Shown: positions 23,066 through 35,095 of the stretch, piece after piece
Position numbering within the stretch: the first letter of the stretch is position 1
Layout: each line of letters starts with the position of its first letter
Assembly: GCA_920105625.2 (NCBI GenBank)
Contig: OV050030.1
Coordinates: 33,908,516 to 33,972,515 of the forward strand
Source of the DNA: Clusia tigrina
Taxonomy: Eukaryota > Arthropoda > Insecta > Diptera > Clusiidae
Direction of reading: 5' to 3'
Length of the DNA: 64,000 nucleotides
Position numbers and translations under genes: made by a program
The notes under the pieces: generated by a model
What the model was told of the DNA's origin: nothing
Database searches by the model: none
What the model saw: the letters and a program-made list of their open reading frames with translations, nothing else

Positions 23066-24559
23066 ATTCCATCTTTTTGGATGTAATAAATCATAATAAT
23101 AATAAAATTGAAGGGATTCTAAAAATAAAACATTTAAAAATGAAATTTCTTCTGCTGAACTCGCATTTGTTGTGATTGGACCCTCATCATGTCAGTTATT
23201 ATGTTATTTCTTATTGAAATCTTGTGTTGCCAAGCTGGTCCTCACCTGAGCTAAGGTCAACATTCAATCCATCCTTCCCTAAATTTCACAATATGGTTCT
23301 GGAAGTGAAGGCATGCGCTCGCATTTGGCGGTACCACAAAGGTCCTTGAACCTTGCTCCACCGAGCACCCACTTACTTGAACATAACTTTATGACAGTAT
23401 CGCCCACACTCAAACATCAATCCTCGCATTGTTTGCCAATGAAGTAATTGAGCAAAGTGTATTCAAGCGAAAAAGCTAAAACGCCCACCGAAGGTGACTT
23501 GAATGAATCCTTCTGAGGGTAACAAAAATATCTGCCAAAAAGCAATTATGTAATTATTAGAAGGCAGCTCCGGGTGCGCTGAGTACGCCGCCAAAGATCA
23601 ACAAACAGAGGGACAAGCGGAAAACAGTGTATAAATAAAAAATGCTCGGAACGTGCCACCGCTCATGTTACCACAAGGAAAACAATTTCAAGTGAATAAT
23701 TGTGGATCGTCTCTTTTCCTGTTATTGTTATTGTTGTCGTTCTTTTTCCCTTTTGACAGTTTAAATTAAAAGGAAAAAAAGAAAGATGCGCAAATATTTC
23801 GCTGCCCTTCCATATCGGCGTGTGTCCCATTAACAAAGCCGCCAGCAACACGGACATGGAACACGGAGAAGAGAGACGAGGAGGCAAGACGCCAGTGCGT
23901 AAACTGTGCGTAAGTGTAAAATTACACAGAAAAAGAAAAGAAAAAATATCAAAAAAACAAAAGAAAACATCATGAGTAAATTTTTTGTTGGTGCGTTTTT
24001 TATGCGAGTGTGTGAAGACCCTTTTTTGGGTCACGTGTGCTTGAGTGGCTGCGACGGTCGTGGGGGCAGCTCCCGCGCACTAAGCAAATAAAAAACAGAT
24101 CGGCGTGCGGCGTCTCGAAATGCGAGAATTTTGAAAGATTTCTTTCCAAAAAGCAATCAACTGAAAAAGACCCCGAATGCTGGTGAAGTTTTTTTGCTCT
24201 TTGTTTTTATTTATTTGGTTGTTTTTCTTTTTTTAGCACTTATTTGCATTTGCGGATTGCTTTTGGTTGCGGAAGATGAGTGGGGCACAAGAGCAAAGAA
24301 GAACAGTTATCTTGCAGACATGGTTGGGGGTGCTTCAAGCGGTATATATTTAACCCAATTTCCTTGAAGTGTTCGCTTCTTGTTAATATTCACGCATATA
24401 TGCATACTCAAATATCGACAGGGATAATGGGAAGAGCGAAATGGACTTTACTCTTCAGTATTGATTTGTGGTACAAAACCTTCAATTTCTGCGGTCTGCA
24501 GATGATTATGCACTAGCTCCACTGATACATACATATGTGCTTACTTATATATAATATAT
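23066..24559. other. Unique non-coding DNA
   Basis: No exon can be supported. Short frames over 23663-24516 show no domain. One plus frame has a 30-residue hydrophobic stretch arising from T-rich sequence. Confidence 0.4.
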
Positions 24560-24780
24560 ATACTTTCATATACTTAATGTACATATGTACTAAAATATCA
24601 CCAAGCCTAGAAGCAGGAGTGTTTCTTTATATAGCCTTAATTACTCTCAATACTATAGAAAATACACGCCTTGGAATAAGCATGTACTAAATAGTGTACT
24701 AAATAAAGAATATGATGTACTAAACACGTATGCTAAATACTGTTAGAGGTACTAAATTTAACTTTTAGTACCACAATTAA
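24560..24780. repeat. Small GTACTAAA cluster
   Basis: GTACTAAA occurs about five times in 200 bases, next to ACATATGTAC and the complement TTTAGTAC. It is related to the arrays near 15 kb and 58 kb. Confidence 0.6.
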
Positions 24781-25003
24781 CGATGAGAACAGTTCCAATT
24801 TGGGAAACTGCCATATACATTGAATCAAGTCGAACAAGCGATTGGTCACTTCTCAAGAATAGGAAACTAAAACAGAGATTGCCTTGCTTGCGGAGCTTTG
24901 TGCATCACTGATCTAGACTTAATCTTATAGATCAATGTTACCCACAACAATTAGGTTTGGAAATTCAACAACAATTACCGTAACACCGTCGCTTAATGAG
25001 GGC

Positions 25004-25099
25004 CATTAAATTTGTCACCTCATCATCACATAAGGAGAGGCACATTAAATTGACACAGGGGCATTAAATTTGTCACCTCATCATCACATAAGGAGGGGG
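25004..25099. repeat. 58-bp direct duplication
   Basis: CATTAAATTTGTCACCTCAT and the following CATCACATAAGGAG occur at 25004 and 25062. The two copies are 58 bases apart and nearly identical. Confidence 0.8.
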
Positions 25100-25529
25100 C
25101 ATTATATTGACAACTTTATTTGAAAATATCTTTAAGAATTTTCATATTTTTGAGTGAAGGGAATACACAACCGGGTAATCGAAGGAAACTGATTTGTATT
25201 GAATTGAAATGTATCATTTCTTTGTTGGAAATATAACGGAAGGAGACTAAAAACATAAAAGGTAGTGGGAAGCAATACACCATGCCCTGGAAACTGGACA
25301 CAGGAAACATAAAAGACTAGAGGAGAAAGACATATGCCAATACATGGTGTTCACGGCATGGATAACAGGGAGATGACGATGTTGGCACAGTAGTAGTTCT
25401 CGAAGTAACTCCAAGTAACTGACTACAACTAGTAAGGAGTCTCTAGAGATTCTACTCAGCACGCATTTCCCAGGCTGCTCAGATATTACTGGGCACGAGA
25501 GGGAAGATACGTCAAATAGTCGGGAAGTT
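25100..25529. other. Unique spacer
   Basis: No feature is recognised before LINE homology begins near 25530. The part upstream of the RT motifs may be further decayed LINE. Confidence 0.35.
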
Positions 25530-26326
25530 AGGATAGACGTTCTATCAGGATCGACTCTTATGGGCTATTGAAATTTTCAAGCCTTTTAAATCACCTGCGC
25601 CTGATGGTATTTATCCAGTTGAATTACCATACATAAAACCGCTGGATACCTGAAAGGTTGGCTGCTAGCAAACTTTGAAGGATGATTTAACCTCTTCAAT
25701 GGAGACAGACTAGGGTAGTCTTCATTCCAAAAGCCGGAAAAAGCTCACATACTCATCCAAGGGACTTAAGACCGATATCCCTCTCATCTTTTCTTTTGAA
25801 GACTTTAGAAAGAGTGATGGAAATCCACTTAAGATTAGACAAGAATTTAATCTCATCGCCTCAACATGCCTATACAAATGGGAACTCTGTAGAGACCACT
25901 TTATTTCTACTGCAGGCAAGGTTCATTGCATAAGCAGGAATTCACTCTGGCTGCCTTTCCTGATATTGAAGAGGCCTTTAATAATGTCAAAGGAGACGCC
26001 ATCACTAAAGGACTCACTGAACTTGGGGTGGAAACGGACCTGGTAGGCCTCATTGGTAAAATGCTGCATAGCAGAATCGGTGAGGTGAATCCAGGAGAAT
26101 CGGTCTTACGTAAGTTGGTCAGAAGAGGACACTTCAGGAAGGGGGCTTAGGTTGGTTCAATCTGGAGTGGGAAGCGTAGCTATGCTTCGCATGTGCGGCT
26201 CACAACGGGCCTAGCTGGTGGTCTAAGTGGCATCACTGTTTTCTAGGTGATGCGGCTGCCTTGCCTCGCCTTGCCTTGCCTTGCATTGCATTGCCTTGCC
26301 TTGCCTTGCCATGCCTTGCCTTGCCC
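25530..26326 (+). mobile_element. Internally deleted LINE with CCTTG tail
   Basis: Plus-strand pieces in several frames give RT fingers and palm in order: FKPFKSPAPDGIYPVEL, then RVVFIPKAGK (with a nearby stop or shift), HPRDLRPISLSSFLLKTLERVME, QHAYTNGNSVETTLF and AFPDIEEAFNNV. The last is motif A, with the catalytic Asp kept. The frame at 25926-26150 runs into a broken motif B (ancestral GTPQGG reads like GHFRKG). At about 26150 it switches directly to LINE 3'UTR sequence (ACAACGGGCC, TGGTGGTCTAAGTGG) and a CCTTG tail. The RT thumb, RNase H and C-terminus are missing. Confidence 0.8.
26257..26326 (+). repeat. LINE tail of CCTTG units
   Basis: About 13 units of CCTTG with CCTCG, CATTG and CATGC variants end the LINE relic. 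Confidence 0.85.
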
Positions 26327-26339
26327 ACTAACCTAGCTT

Positions 26340-27440
26340 CAATAAATATGTTTATTGACTAATTAATTATGTAATTCAATTTTTGTTTATTTATTTTATT
26401 ATTTTTATTTATTTATTTATTTTTATTTTTTTTATTTAATTATTTATTTTTATTTAATTATTTATTTTTATTCAATTATTAATATATTTTTATTTATTTT
26501 TTGATATTTTACTCATTTTTATTTATATCTTTATTATTATTTATGCATTTATTTTTATTTGTTTATTTTTACTTATTTATTAATTTATTTTCATTTATTT
26601 CTTTATTTATTTTTATTTATTTATGAAATATTATCTGATTATTTATTTTATGATTTTTTATCTATTTTTATTTATTTAATTATTTGTGGTTGTTTATATT
26701 TATTTGTATTTACTTCTATTTTTTTATTTATTTATTTTTTATTTTTATTTATTTATTTTAGTTATTTTTATTTATTTATTTTTATTTATTTTTTTATTTT
26801 TATTTATTTATTTTAATTGTGAATTTTATTTAATTTATTATTTTTATTTATTTAACTATTTGTATTTTATTTATTTGTTTTTATTTATTTATTTTTATTT
26901 ATTTATTTTTATTTATTTATTTTTATTTATTTATTTGAATCATCTTTTTATTTATTTATTTGAATCTATTTATTTTTATTTATTTATTTTTATTTATTTA
27001 ATTTAGTTTATTTATTTTTATTTATTTATTTTATATTTTTTTATTTATTTATTTTTATTTATTTATTATTATATATTTATTTTTATTTATTCATTTATTT
27101 TTATTTATTTATAATTATTTATTTATTTTTATTTATATATTTATTTTTATTTATTTATTTATTTTTATTTATTCATTTATTTTTATTAATTTTAATTAAT
27201 TTATTTATTTTTATTTATTTATTTGTATCTATTTATTTACTTTTAATTATTTATTTATATTTATATATTTAATTATTTATTTTTATCTATTTATTTATTT
27301 TTATATATTTAACTATTTGTATTTATTTATATTTATTTATTTATTTATTTAGTTTTATTTATATATTTATTTTTATATATTTATATATAAATTATTTTAA
27401 TGTTTTTTTTATTTTTTTAATTATTATTTTTAGTTTCTAT
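26340..27440. repeat. 1.1-kb TTTATTTATTTT low-complexity array
   Basis: This is almost entirely T and A on the plus strand, built from TTTATTTATTTTTATTTA phrases with variable T-run length. Long open frames rich in Phe, Ile, Tyr and Leu are by-products. Confidence 0.95.
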
Positions 27441-27960
27441 GTATTTCATTTGTGTTCTTACCCAATATTTCAGAATTTCATAGGAGATTAATTACACGTA
27501 CCTGAAATAAAAAAGAAAATTAAATATTATTAAAAATATATCCAATAATATTTGAAAATAAAATAAAAATTATTATAAATTAAAAAGAAAATTAATTAAT
27601 AATAATTATAAGTTTTACAAAAAAAATTATTATAATGAACTACATAATAATAAAATAACTAAAAAAAATAATAAATATTTATTACAAAAAAAAAATAATG
27701 ACATTAAAAGCAAAAAAATTATTAAAATAAATTACATACATAAATTAAAATAGGAACGCAAAAAATAATAATAATTGAAATTATGAAAAGCGCATATAAC
27801 ACTAATTCACAATTAATACACCTAAAAAAAACAAAACAAAATTATTATAATTAAACTAAAAACATACATACTACATATGTATGTACATATGTATATATAA
27901 ATGTACATATGTATGTATGTATCTGCATACATATACACATTTGTAATTGGCTACATCGGT
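27441..27960. other. A-rich AT tract
   Basis: AAAATAATAAAA-type sequence of opposite strand bias to the preceding array, ending in an ACATATGTATGTA microsatellite at 27870-27925. Confidence 0.7.
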
Positions 27961-30539
27961 TAGTTACCCCGTTGGCGTTTTGCATTTAATTCTATAATCA
28001 ATTTAAAACATTTTTACTATTTTTAAATTAATTTAGTTTCCAATTTTTATTCTAATTTTTTTTTCTTTCACAATTATTCACTTTTCTGCTGTTTGTTGCA
28101 TTAAACTTGCAACATGCAATACACGTGCCTTAAGGCAATATTTTAGCTATTAAAAACAACAACAACAATCAACAAGAAATATGCCAAAAAGCTGCCATGT
28201 ATTCATATTTTGTGTGATTTAATGGTTTTGTTGTATCTAAAACTACGCCATGACGTCAGCAGTCGTCAGCAGCATACAAAGCAGAAAACTAGTTTATTTT
28301 TGTAGTTGTTTCGTTGTTGTTGTTGTTAATTTTCCATTGCATTAATTGCAACAAAATACGCTAAATGAGATAATTGCACTGAGCACACTCTCACTTGGTA
28401 TGGCTCTGCACCTCTGCTCTGCCGTGCACTAGCAGCGGCGCTCTCTCACAGAGGACGGCCTATGGAAGTGGCTGAGTAGTGAGTGAGTAAGTGAAGCGCA
28501 CAAAAGGCGCCGCTGACGGCGCATAGTTCAAGTGTTTGTGTGTGTGTGTGTGTGTTGGTGTGAGTACGTTCGAACACGTTTTTATAGGTTAATGACACAA
28601 AAAAAGGAAAAAAAAACAAAAAACTAAATAAAACTATTAATAAACGTCAGGAAAAAGTGAAAAAGTAATTATAAAAACAAATTATTAGAAAAATTTGTTA
28701 TGGTATCAGTGGGAGGGACGGGGAGGGAAGTCATGTAATTTGTGTGCATATGTATGTGCATTTGTGTAGTTGTTTCGTATTCTCTGCCTGAGAATTTTGC
28801 AGATTTTGCGCGCAGAATTCGCATGCTAGAAAATTTGTTGTGTTGTTGTTGTTGTTGGTGGAGTCTTCTTCTGCTTTGTGGGTGAAGACGTTTGTGAAGG
28901 AAATTCTTCAGTTTCTTTGCCACTAATTGCAGAGTAAACTCAAAAATGCATTAAACTGTTTCTAATTGCGGCGTCTTCCGACTGCAATGGTGCATTATAT
29001 AACAGAGATAACACCAAGGTGGTCTAAGTCAGAGAACGCTCACCATAGCTGTCAAAAACTTCGCGGGAGAAACAATTTTTCCGAAATATGAATAAATTAA
29101 ATGTGAGTTTCTTTGGTTTTTGTTTGTGAGGAATATGAATAAAATATAGAAATGTGTTAGATGAAATGTTACTTTTGTTGGAAAAGTGTACAACAGTAAA
29201 TATTTCTACTAAAATTGAAGTAAATATGTTTGAAGGCTCTGTAATAAGTTTCTCAAATTGGGCCTGTTTACACTGGACTGGCTCAATTGGCGCTAAACCG
29301 GTTTTATGGAAGAAGTAGATAAGCTGTTTTGGCGTACTTTTGGACGTAATGGTACTTTGGTATACTTGAAGGTGTGGTAAAAGAGCAAAATATTCACTTT
29401 GGTATCAAAACTAATATTAATAAAATCATTAACTTTAATATTGCTAGTAACACTAATACAAACTCTTACACTATACTAAAATTACTATAAATTCTACCCC
29501 TAACACTAAAGTTGTATCCAATTATCAGTCAGTAACATAAGCACACTAAATTTCAATACAAATTTGGCAGACAGTTGCTAAAATAAGAGTTCAAAACCAG
29601 TTTCCCTACTTGTGGAACCAATCCTGTGTGGTCAGACTCAATGTCTTGGTTAGATAAAGAGTCTGTTCAATGTTGAGAAGGCTGCTTAGTAAAACCGCGT
29701 GGTTTCCAAATGTTTCTTGGGTATTTCAGGAGCCTTGGTACATATCCATCATATCATATCATCACCAGCTTGCTTCTGGATCTCCTTCTACTTGTTCTAC
29801 TCGCACTTAAAGTACTTTGAGTTTTTTCCTCCACTTTGTTCCGCACCTATACTTTTGTTTATTGACATTTTCCACTCATTCTTTTATTGTTGCGATTATG
29901 GCAGCTTTCCTTACATGCTCTCTCATCAGATTAATGTTTCGAATACTTATCCTGCAATATGATTGGTAATTTTTGTTCCCAAAGGTAGCGCATTCACTTA
30001 TTGCCGAGGAGCGTCAATTACCAAACCAACTATGTAAGCAATTTATTTAGTATTTTAAGCAAATTGGAAGCACTTTCCCTGAGGATGCAATTACACAATC
30101 TCGAATCGAATAAACTTGAAAATTTCACACAATAATGCACCTGACATTTACATCGAATATCAATTGTCTCGTCTGTCGCTGGCGGCTCTTCCTCGCTCAC
30201 TTTCTTTTACAATGGAATTTAATCGCATTACCAAATCCCAAAAGTAAATACAATATGATTACAATGAGATACTCTCCAGCAGTCAATATCATATTTTTCA
30301 GCAATTGCTTTTTACTACACTTAAATCAACCGCATAAACCGCAACGTTGTCATGCAAATTTCATGGCAGTATTAATGTGTGTGTCTGTGTACGTGAGTGT
30401 GTGTCTGTGTGAGTGGGTTTCTGTGTAAGTTTATGTTAGTGTCTCAGTCCGTTGCGGTTACAAAGAAATTTTATTTCTTTCTGTAATTCAACTGTAATTT
30501 CCCATCCCATAAGAGAGACCGCTATAAACCTCTTCAACT
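27961..30539. other. Unique non-coding DNA
   Basis: No exon is supported. TTG trinucleotide runs lie near 28311-28330 and 28838-28858, and a TG microsatellite at 28535-28556. A GC-richer patch at 28390-28530 could be regulatory, but I see no decisive motif. Confidence 0.4.
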
Positions 30540-30690
30540 TCGTCAGCATTAACATCATTATCATCAAAATCATTATCATTAACATCATCATCATCATAGC
30601 CAACACGAGCACCAGCAACATCATCATCATAACCAACACGAACACCAGCAATATCATCATCATCATCATTGTCTTCGTCATTATCGCCTT
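30540..30690. repeat. CAT/ATC trinucleotide-rich block
   Basis: CATCATCATCATAACCAACA and CGAACACCAGCA phrases alternate. Frames on both strands give Ile-rich or Asp-rich peptides, which are by-products. Confidence 0.85.
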
Positions 30691-31159
30691 CAACAGCAAA
30701 CAAACGAAAGAAGAAGCGAGAAAAACGGCCGATGAATTTTGAAAACTTTCACCGCCTTCCAAACCGCTACCAAAGAAATCAAGAAGCCAAAATTGAACAA
30801 GAAAATAACAGATGGAAAAGTGGTAAACAAAGAAAAAGTCGTAGACAATAAAAATTCGACGACAGCAACAACACCGCATACGAGTACATTGGGCGAAATT
30901 TGTGGTACCTCAGAAGCGAAACTTGTTTGGGCAGGCGAAGAAAGTGACACAGCAAAAACGAGTTACGGTATGCATCACACACGCACACATACGCACATGG
31001 AAGTTCCAGTACGTGTGATGGAATAGTGAAATTTATGACATTGTCCAAAACCAAAGAATTGGTGCGCTTCAAGCGGAAACTATGGATGTGCGTAAAAAGG
31101 TCCAGTGGGATCGAAAAAGATGGTCACACATGCCCAAAGATGTTTTTGGCGGTGATGTT
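30691..31159. other. Spacer with an open frame of uncertain meaning
   Basis: A plus frame at 30739-31026 gives a Lys/Thr/Glu-rich peptide. It has no domain and no supporting splice acceptor, so I leave it unannotated as a gene (see findings). Confidence 0.3.
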
Positions 31160-31980
31160 TGGGAATGGATTCATGATAAAGAGTGATACTCTTGTGGCGT
31201 ATGAACGCGGGGACTTTTGGAAGAGAGTGATGTTCTTGTGGAGCAGGTTCTAATGGACTCACTGTAGAGGGTGCTATTCTTTTGGAGTAGGTGCGAATGA
31301 ACTCGTGGTAGAGTGTGACTAATGTCCAGAGAGTGCTAATGGCAAGAGAGTGACACTGTTGTGGTAGAGAGTGTACTCTTGTTTGAGTATGAACGCGGGG
31401 TCTCTTGTTGTTCTTGTCGAGTAGCTTCGAATGCACTCATAATAGAGAGTGGTATTCTTGTGGAGTATGTGCGAATGATCTCTTCGCAGAGATTGACATA
31501 GTCTTAAATAAAGTTATGGAGTACGAGTGCACGAGTGGTTGTGGAGTACTAGTGCACGGACTCTTGGTAGAGACTGGTGTTCTTGTGGAGTATGTGCGAA
31601 TGAACTCATGGCAGAGAGTAGCTAATGGACAGAGAGTGCTAATGTCGAGAGAGCGCTAATGTCGAGAGAGCGCTAATGTCGAGAGATTGCTAATGTCGAG
31701 AGAGTGGTACTGTTGTGGTATAGAGTGGTCTTCTTGTGGAGTATTACAGAATGGACTCTTGGTAGGGAGTGGTGTGCTTGAGGAGTATGGTTGAATTGAC
31801 TCTTGATATGGAGTGGTCTGCTTGTGAAGAATTCTTCAATGAATACTTGGTAGGAAGTTCTGTGCTTCTGAGGTAGGTTTGAATGGATTAATTGTAGAGA
31901 GTGCAATTCCTGTTAAGTATGTCCAAATGAGCTCATGGTAGAAAATTGTATTCTTCTGGAGTATATAGGAATGTTACGAA
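31160..31980. repeat. ~50-bp degenerate minisatellite
   Basis: About 15 units have the form GAGAGTGGTATTCTTGTGGAG followed by TATGTGCGAATGAACTCATGGTA. Spacing is 40-60 bases. A short run of GTCGAGAGAGCGCTAAT units occurs at 31643-31700. Confidence 0.85.
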
Positions 31981-32049
31981 TAACCAAAGTATCTTCACAT
32001 TTTTCAGGCAATACTCAACGCCCAATATATTATCGGTAGAAGTCCAAAT

Positions 32050-32225
32050 TTTTCTTTCTGGATATTATGTGAATATCATTCTGGATATTATGTGAATATC
32101 ATTCTGGATATTATGTGAATATCATTCTGGATAATATCCAGATAATTGTGAATACCATTCTGCATATTATGCGAATACCATTCTGGATATTATGTGAATA
32201 TCATTCTGGATATTATGTGAATTCT
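32050..32225. repeat. 23-bp minisatellite CTGGATATTATGTGAATATCATT
   Basis: Seven or so copies at a 23-base period (32058, 32081, 32104), with one disturbed unit near 32130. Confidence 0.9.
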
Positions 32226-33160
32226 TTTTATTACATGTTCAGACAGCTCATCTCTCGTTTCCCCAAACAATATTAATAAAATTGCTGAATCATCGAACAA
32301 ATGCACTCGCATTGGGAAAGGAATCCTCATAAATTGTTCTCGATATTTATTGTATTTTCTTCAATTGATTCAACTTCCTCCGAAAACGTGCGTTTATAAA
32401 AATCAACCTAATTAAAATATTTTCAAAAATTGCCAAATTTATGTACCCACTTAATTGGCATTTGCTTATTCTCTAGCAACGATCTTCATGGCTGGATGAT
32501 CCACAGAAGTAATAATTTTTCCATTTGATTTCAAGATTTCATCTTTTTGTTTTTTTTTTTTTCTTCAAATATTTGGGAATATTTTTAGAAATTATTCCAC
32601 GCAATGCCTACGAAATCTTTGAACAACATTAAAAATACCCGCCTAATCCACATTCAGCTGGTCAAGGTCGTCAGAGGCGATGGTTTCACATCCGAAATTT
32701 ACGCGTTTGGGATTGCAATGGAACGACGCTTGGTACAAAAGTCGAATGCAAATCACCGAACACTGTACTGCCCCCACATATCGCTGTGCTCTGTTCTATT
32801 GAGGATGAGAGTTCGTTTGTGGTTTATTCTCGTAGATGGCCATGAAGCGCTTTTTATAATTGTTTAAATTTAGATCTCCTTGCATGAAAATTATTACAAA
32901 GGCGGTGGCCATCTGATCATTCTCATACGCAAGCAACGTGATGACACTTGGAGACTCTTTACTACAGTGTGAGAACAGAAACAGTCAGTTTTTGCAATGA
33001 AACATGATGCCAGCGTCAATGGGCCTCATACACGTACACTCTCCTGGTCAGGTCCGACTGAAACCGGTTCTGGTAGACAAGAATGGAATTGTGAACGAGC
33101 TTTTTGTTTTTTGTATTGTTGAGTTTAAATCTTCAGTTCACACAAAAACTAGGGTCAAAT
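32226..33160. other. Unique non-coding DNA
   Basis: No gene is recognised. The 87-codon plus frame at 32604-32867 has no domain. Confidence 0.4.
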
Positions 33161-33310
33161 AATGTCAAGAGAGAGGAGAGATAGAGAGTGAGTGAGTGAG
33201 TGAGGGAGAGAGTGAGGAAGACAGTGAGAAAGTGATAGAGAAAAAGTGAGAAAGAGTGAGACAGAGAGAAAGTGAGAAAGATAGAAAAAGAGAGAGAGAG
33301 AATGGGTTAA
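33161..33310. repeat. Purine-only GAGAGTGA tract
   Basis: About 150 bases of (GAGAGTGA)/(GAAAGTGAGA) with almost no pyrimidine except T in GTGA. Confidence 0.85.
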
Positions 33311-33329
33311 GTTAATTGAATGAAAATCC

Positions 33330-35095
33330 TATTTCCTTTCTCCCTTTATATATTTTTCTATTTATCTGCTTATTGTTCTATTTATCTGCTTATTGTTCTC
33401 TACGGCTATATTTCTCTCTCTTTCTCTTTTCTTATTCCTTTGTCTTTCTTTCTCTATGTTATCTTTCTATATTAATCTCTTTCTATGCCGCTCCTTATAT
33501 CTCTCACTTTCTATCCCACTCCTTTTATCCCTCTCTTTCTACCCAACTTCTTATCTCTGTCACTTTCTATCCCTCTCTTTATATCACTCTCTTTATATCC
33601 CTCTCTTTATATCCCTCTCTTTATATCCCTCTCTTTCTATCCTACTCTACATATATCCCTCCCGTTCTATCCCAATCCTTATACGAGTATACTTCTCTGT
33701 CTATCCCACTCCATATATATCCCTCTCGATTTATCCCACTCCTTATATTCCTCTCGTTCTATCTCCCTTTCTTTATCGCCTTCCCACTCTCTATTTTCAT
33801 GTCCGTTTCTTGCTTTCCCATTATCTATCTTTTTCTATTTATCTATTTTCTATCCCTCTATTTGTCTTTCTGTCTTTCTTTCACTATTCCGTTTTCACTA
33901 TTCCTTTTTCACTTACATTATTTCACTTTTTTCCACTTTACTATTTATATTTATCTTTCTCTCTTATCTGAGTTTCCTCACTTTTCTCACTTCTCTCCCT
34001 TTTCTCACTTTTCTCACTTCTCTCATTTCTCTCACCTCTCTCACTTCTCCCTCTTATGTCACATTTCTCACTTTTCTCACTTCTCTCACTTCTCTCACTT
34101 CTCTCACTTTTCTCACTTCTCTCACATTTCTCACTTTTCTCACTTTTCTCACTTCTCTCATTTCTCTCACCTCTCTCACTTCTCCCTCTTATGTCACTTT
34201 TCTCACATTTCTCACTTATCTCACTTTTCTCACTTTTCTCACTTCTCTCACTTCTCCCTCTTATGTCACTTTTCTCATTTTCCGCAATTTTCTACCTTGT
34301 CTCTTTTTCCCTCTATTTTTCTCTCTCTCTATTTTTTCTCTATTTTTATTTCTATTTTTCTTTCTCTATTTTTCATTATTTACTTCTCTATCTCTTTTTT
34401 TCTTGCTCTATTTATCTTTCTGTTCTTCTTCCTCTTTTTGTCTTGCTCTGTTTTTATTCATCCTTTTTCTTGCTCTATTTTTTTGTCTATTTTTTGTCTA
34501 TTTTCCTCTCTTTTTTCTATTTTTACTGTTCTTCTTTTATTTTTTTTCCTTTTTTTCTCTCTCTTTTCTTCCCTTTTTTCTACTTCCTCTTCTTAGACTT
34601 TCATCTCTATATTTCTTACACTTGATTTTTTCTCTTTCACTTTTGTTTTTCTCGTTGCTATCTTAATTTTTCTCTCTCAATGCTCACTTTCAATTTTTCA
34701 CTTTCAATTATTCGCTCTCAATTTCTCTCCCCATTTTTTATCTTTTTCGCTTCTATAAAATTTTGTCTTCTCCAACTTTCCATTCTCAAGTTGTCTATAT
34801 CAATTTCTCACTCTCAATTTTTGGTTTTAATTCATTATTTCAATCTCTCTCTCTATATTTCTTTCTTTTAATTTTTTTTCTCTCTCAATTTTCCTTCTCA
34901 GTTCTGTCTCAATTTTTCTTTTAAATTTGTGTCGCTCAATTTCTCTCTCGTGATTTTTTTTTCTCTTCCAATTTTCAATTCTTGACTTGTCTATTTAAAT
35001 TTTTCTCTCTCAATTTCAATTGATCTTTATCAACTTCTCTCTCTCAATTCACTCTCTAAATTTGTCTCTCTCAATTTCTCTCGATTTTTATCTAA
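33330..35095. repeat. 1.8-kb polypyrimidine array
   Basis: The tract is almost all C and T with periodic A. Sub-blocks are TCTCTTTATATCCCTCTCTTT (33550-33780), TCACTTTTCTCACTTCTCTC (33970-34280), CT/TTTTTC runs (34290-34600) and TCTCTCAATTTTTC (34680-35080). Very long plus frames (up to 426 codons, Ser/Leu/Phe/His only) come from the absence of stop codons in this composition and are not genes. Confidence 0.95.

Noticed and set aside
23300..23390. Possible further LINE 3'UTR (GGCGGTACCACAAAGG, TCCTTGAACC)
   Set aside because: Similarity to the 8.4-kb 3'UTR is too patchy, and no tandem tail follows.
26559..27006. Phe/Ile/Tyr-rich frames resembling membrane proteins
   Set aside because: They arise from TTTATTTA low-complexity sequence.
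33316..34666. Open frames up to 426 codons in the pyrimidine tract
   Set aside because: All three plus frames are open because C/T-only DNA with few A cannot form many stops. The peptides are Ser/Leu/Phe/His repeats without a domain.
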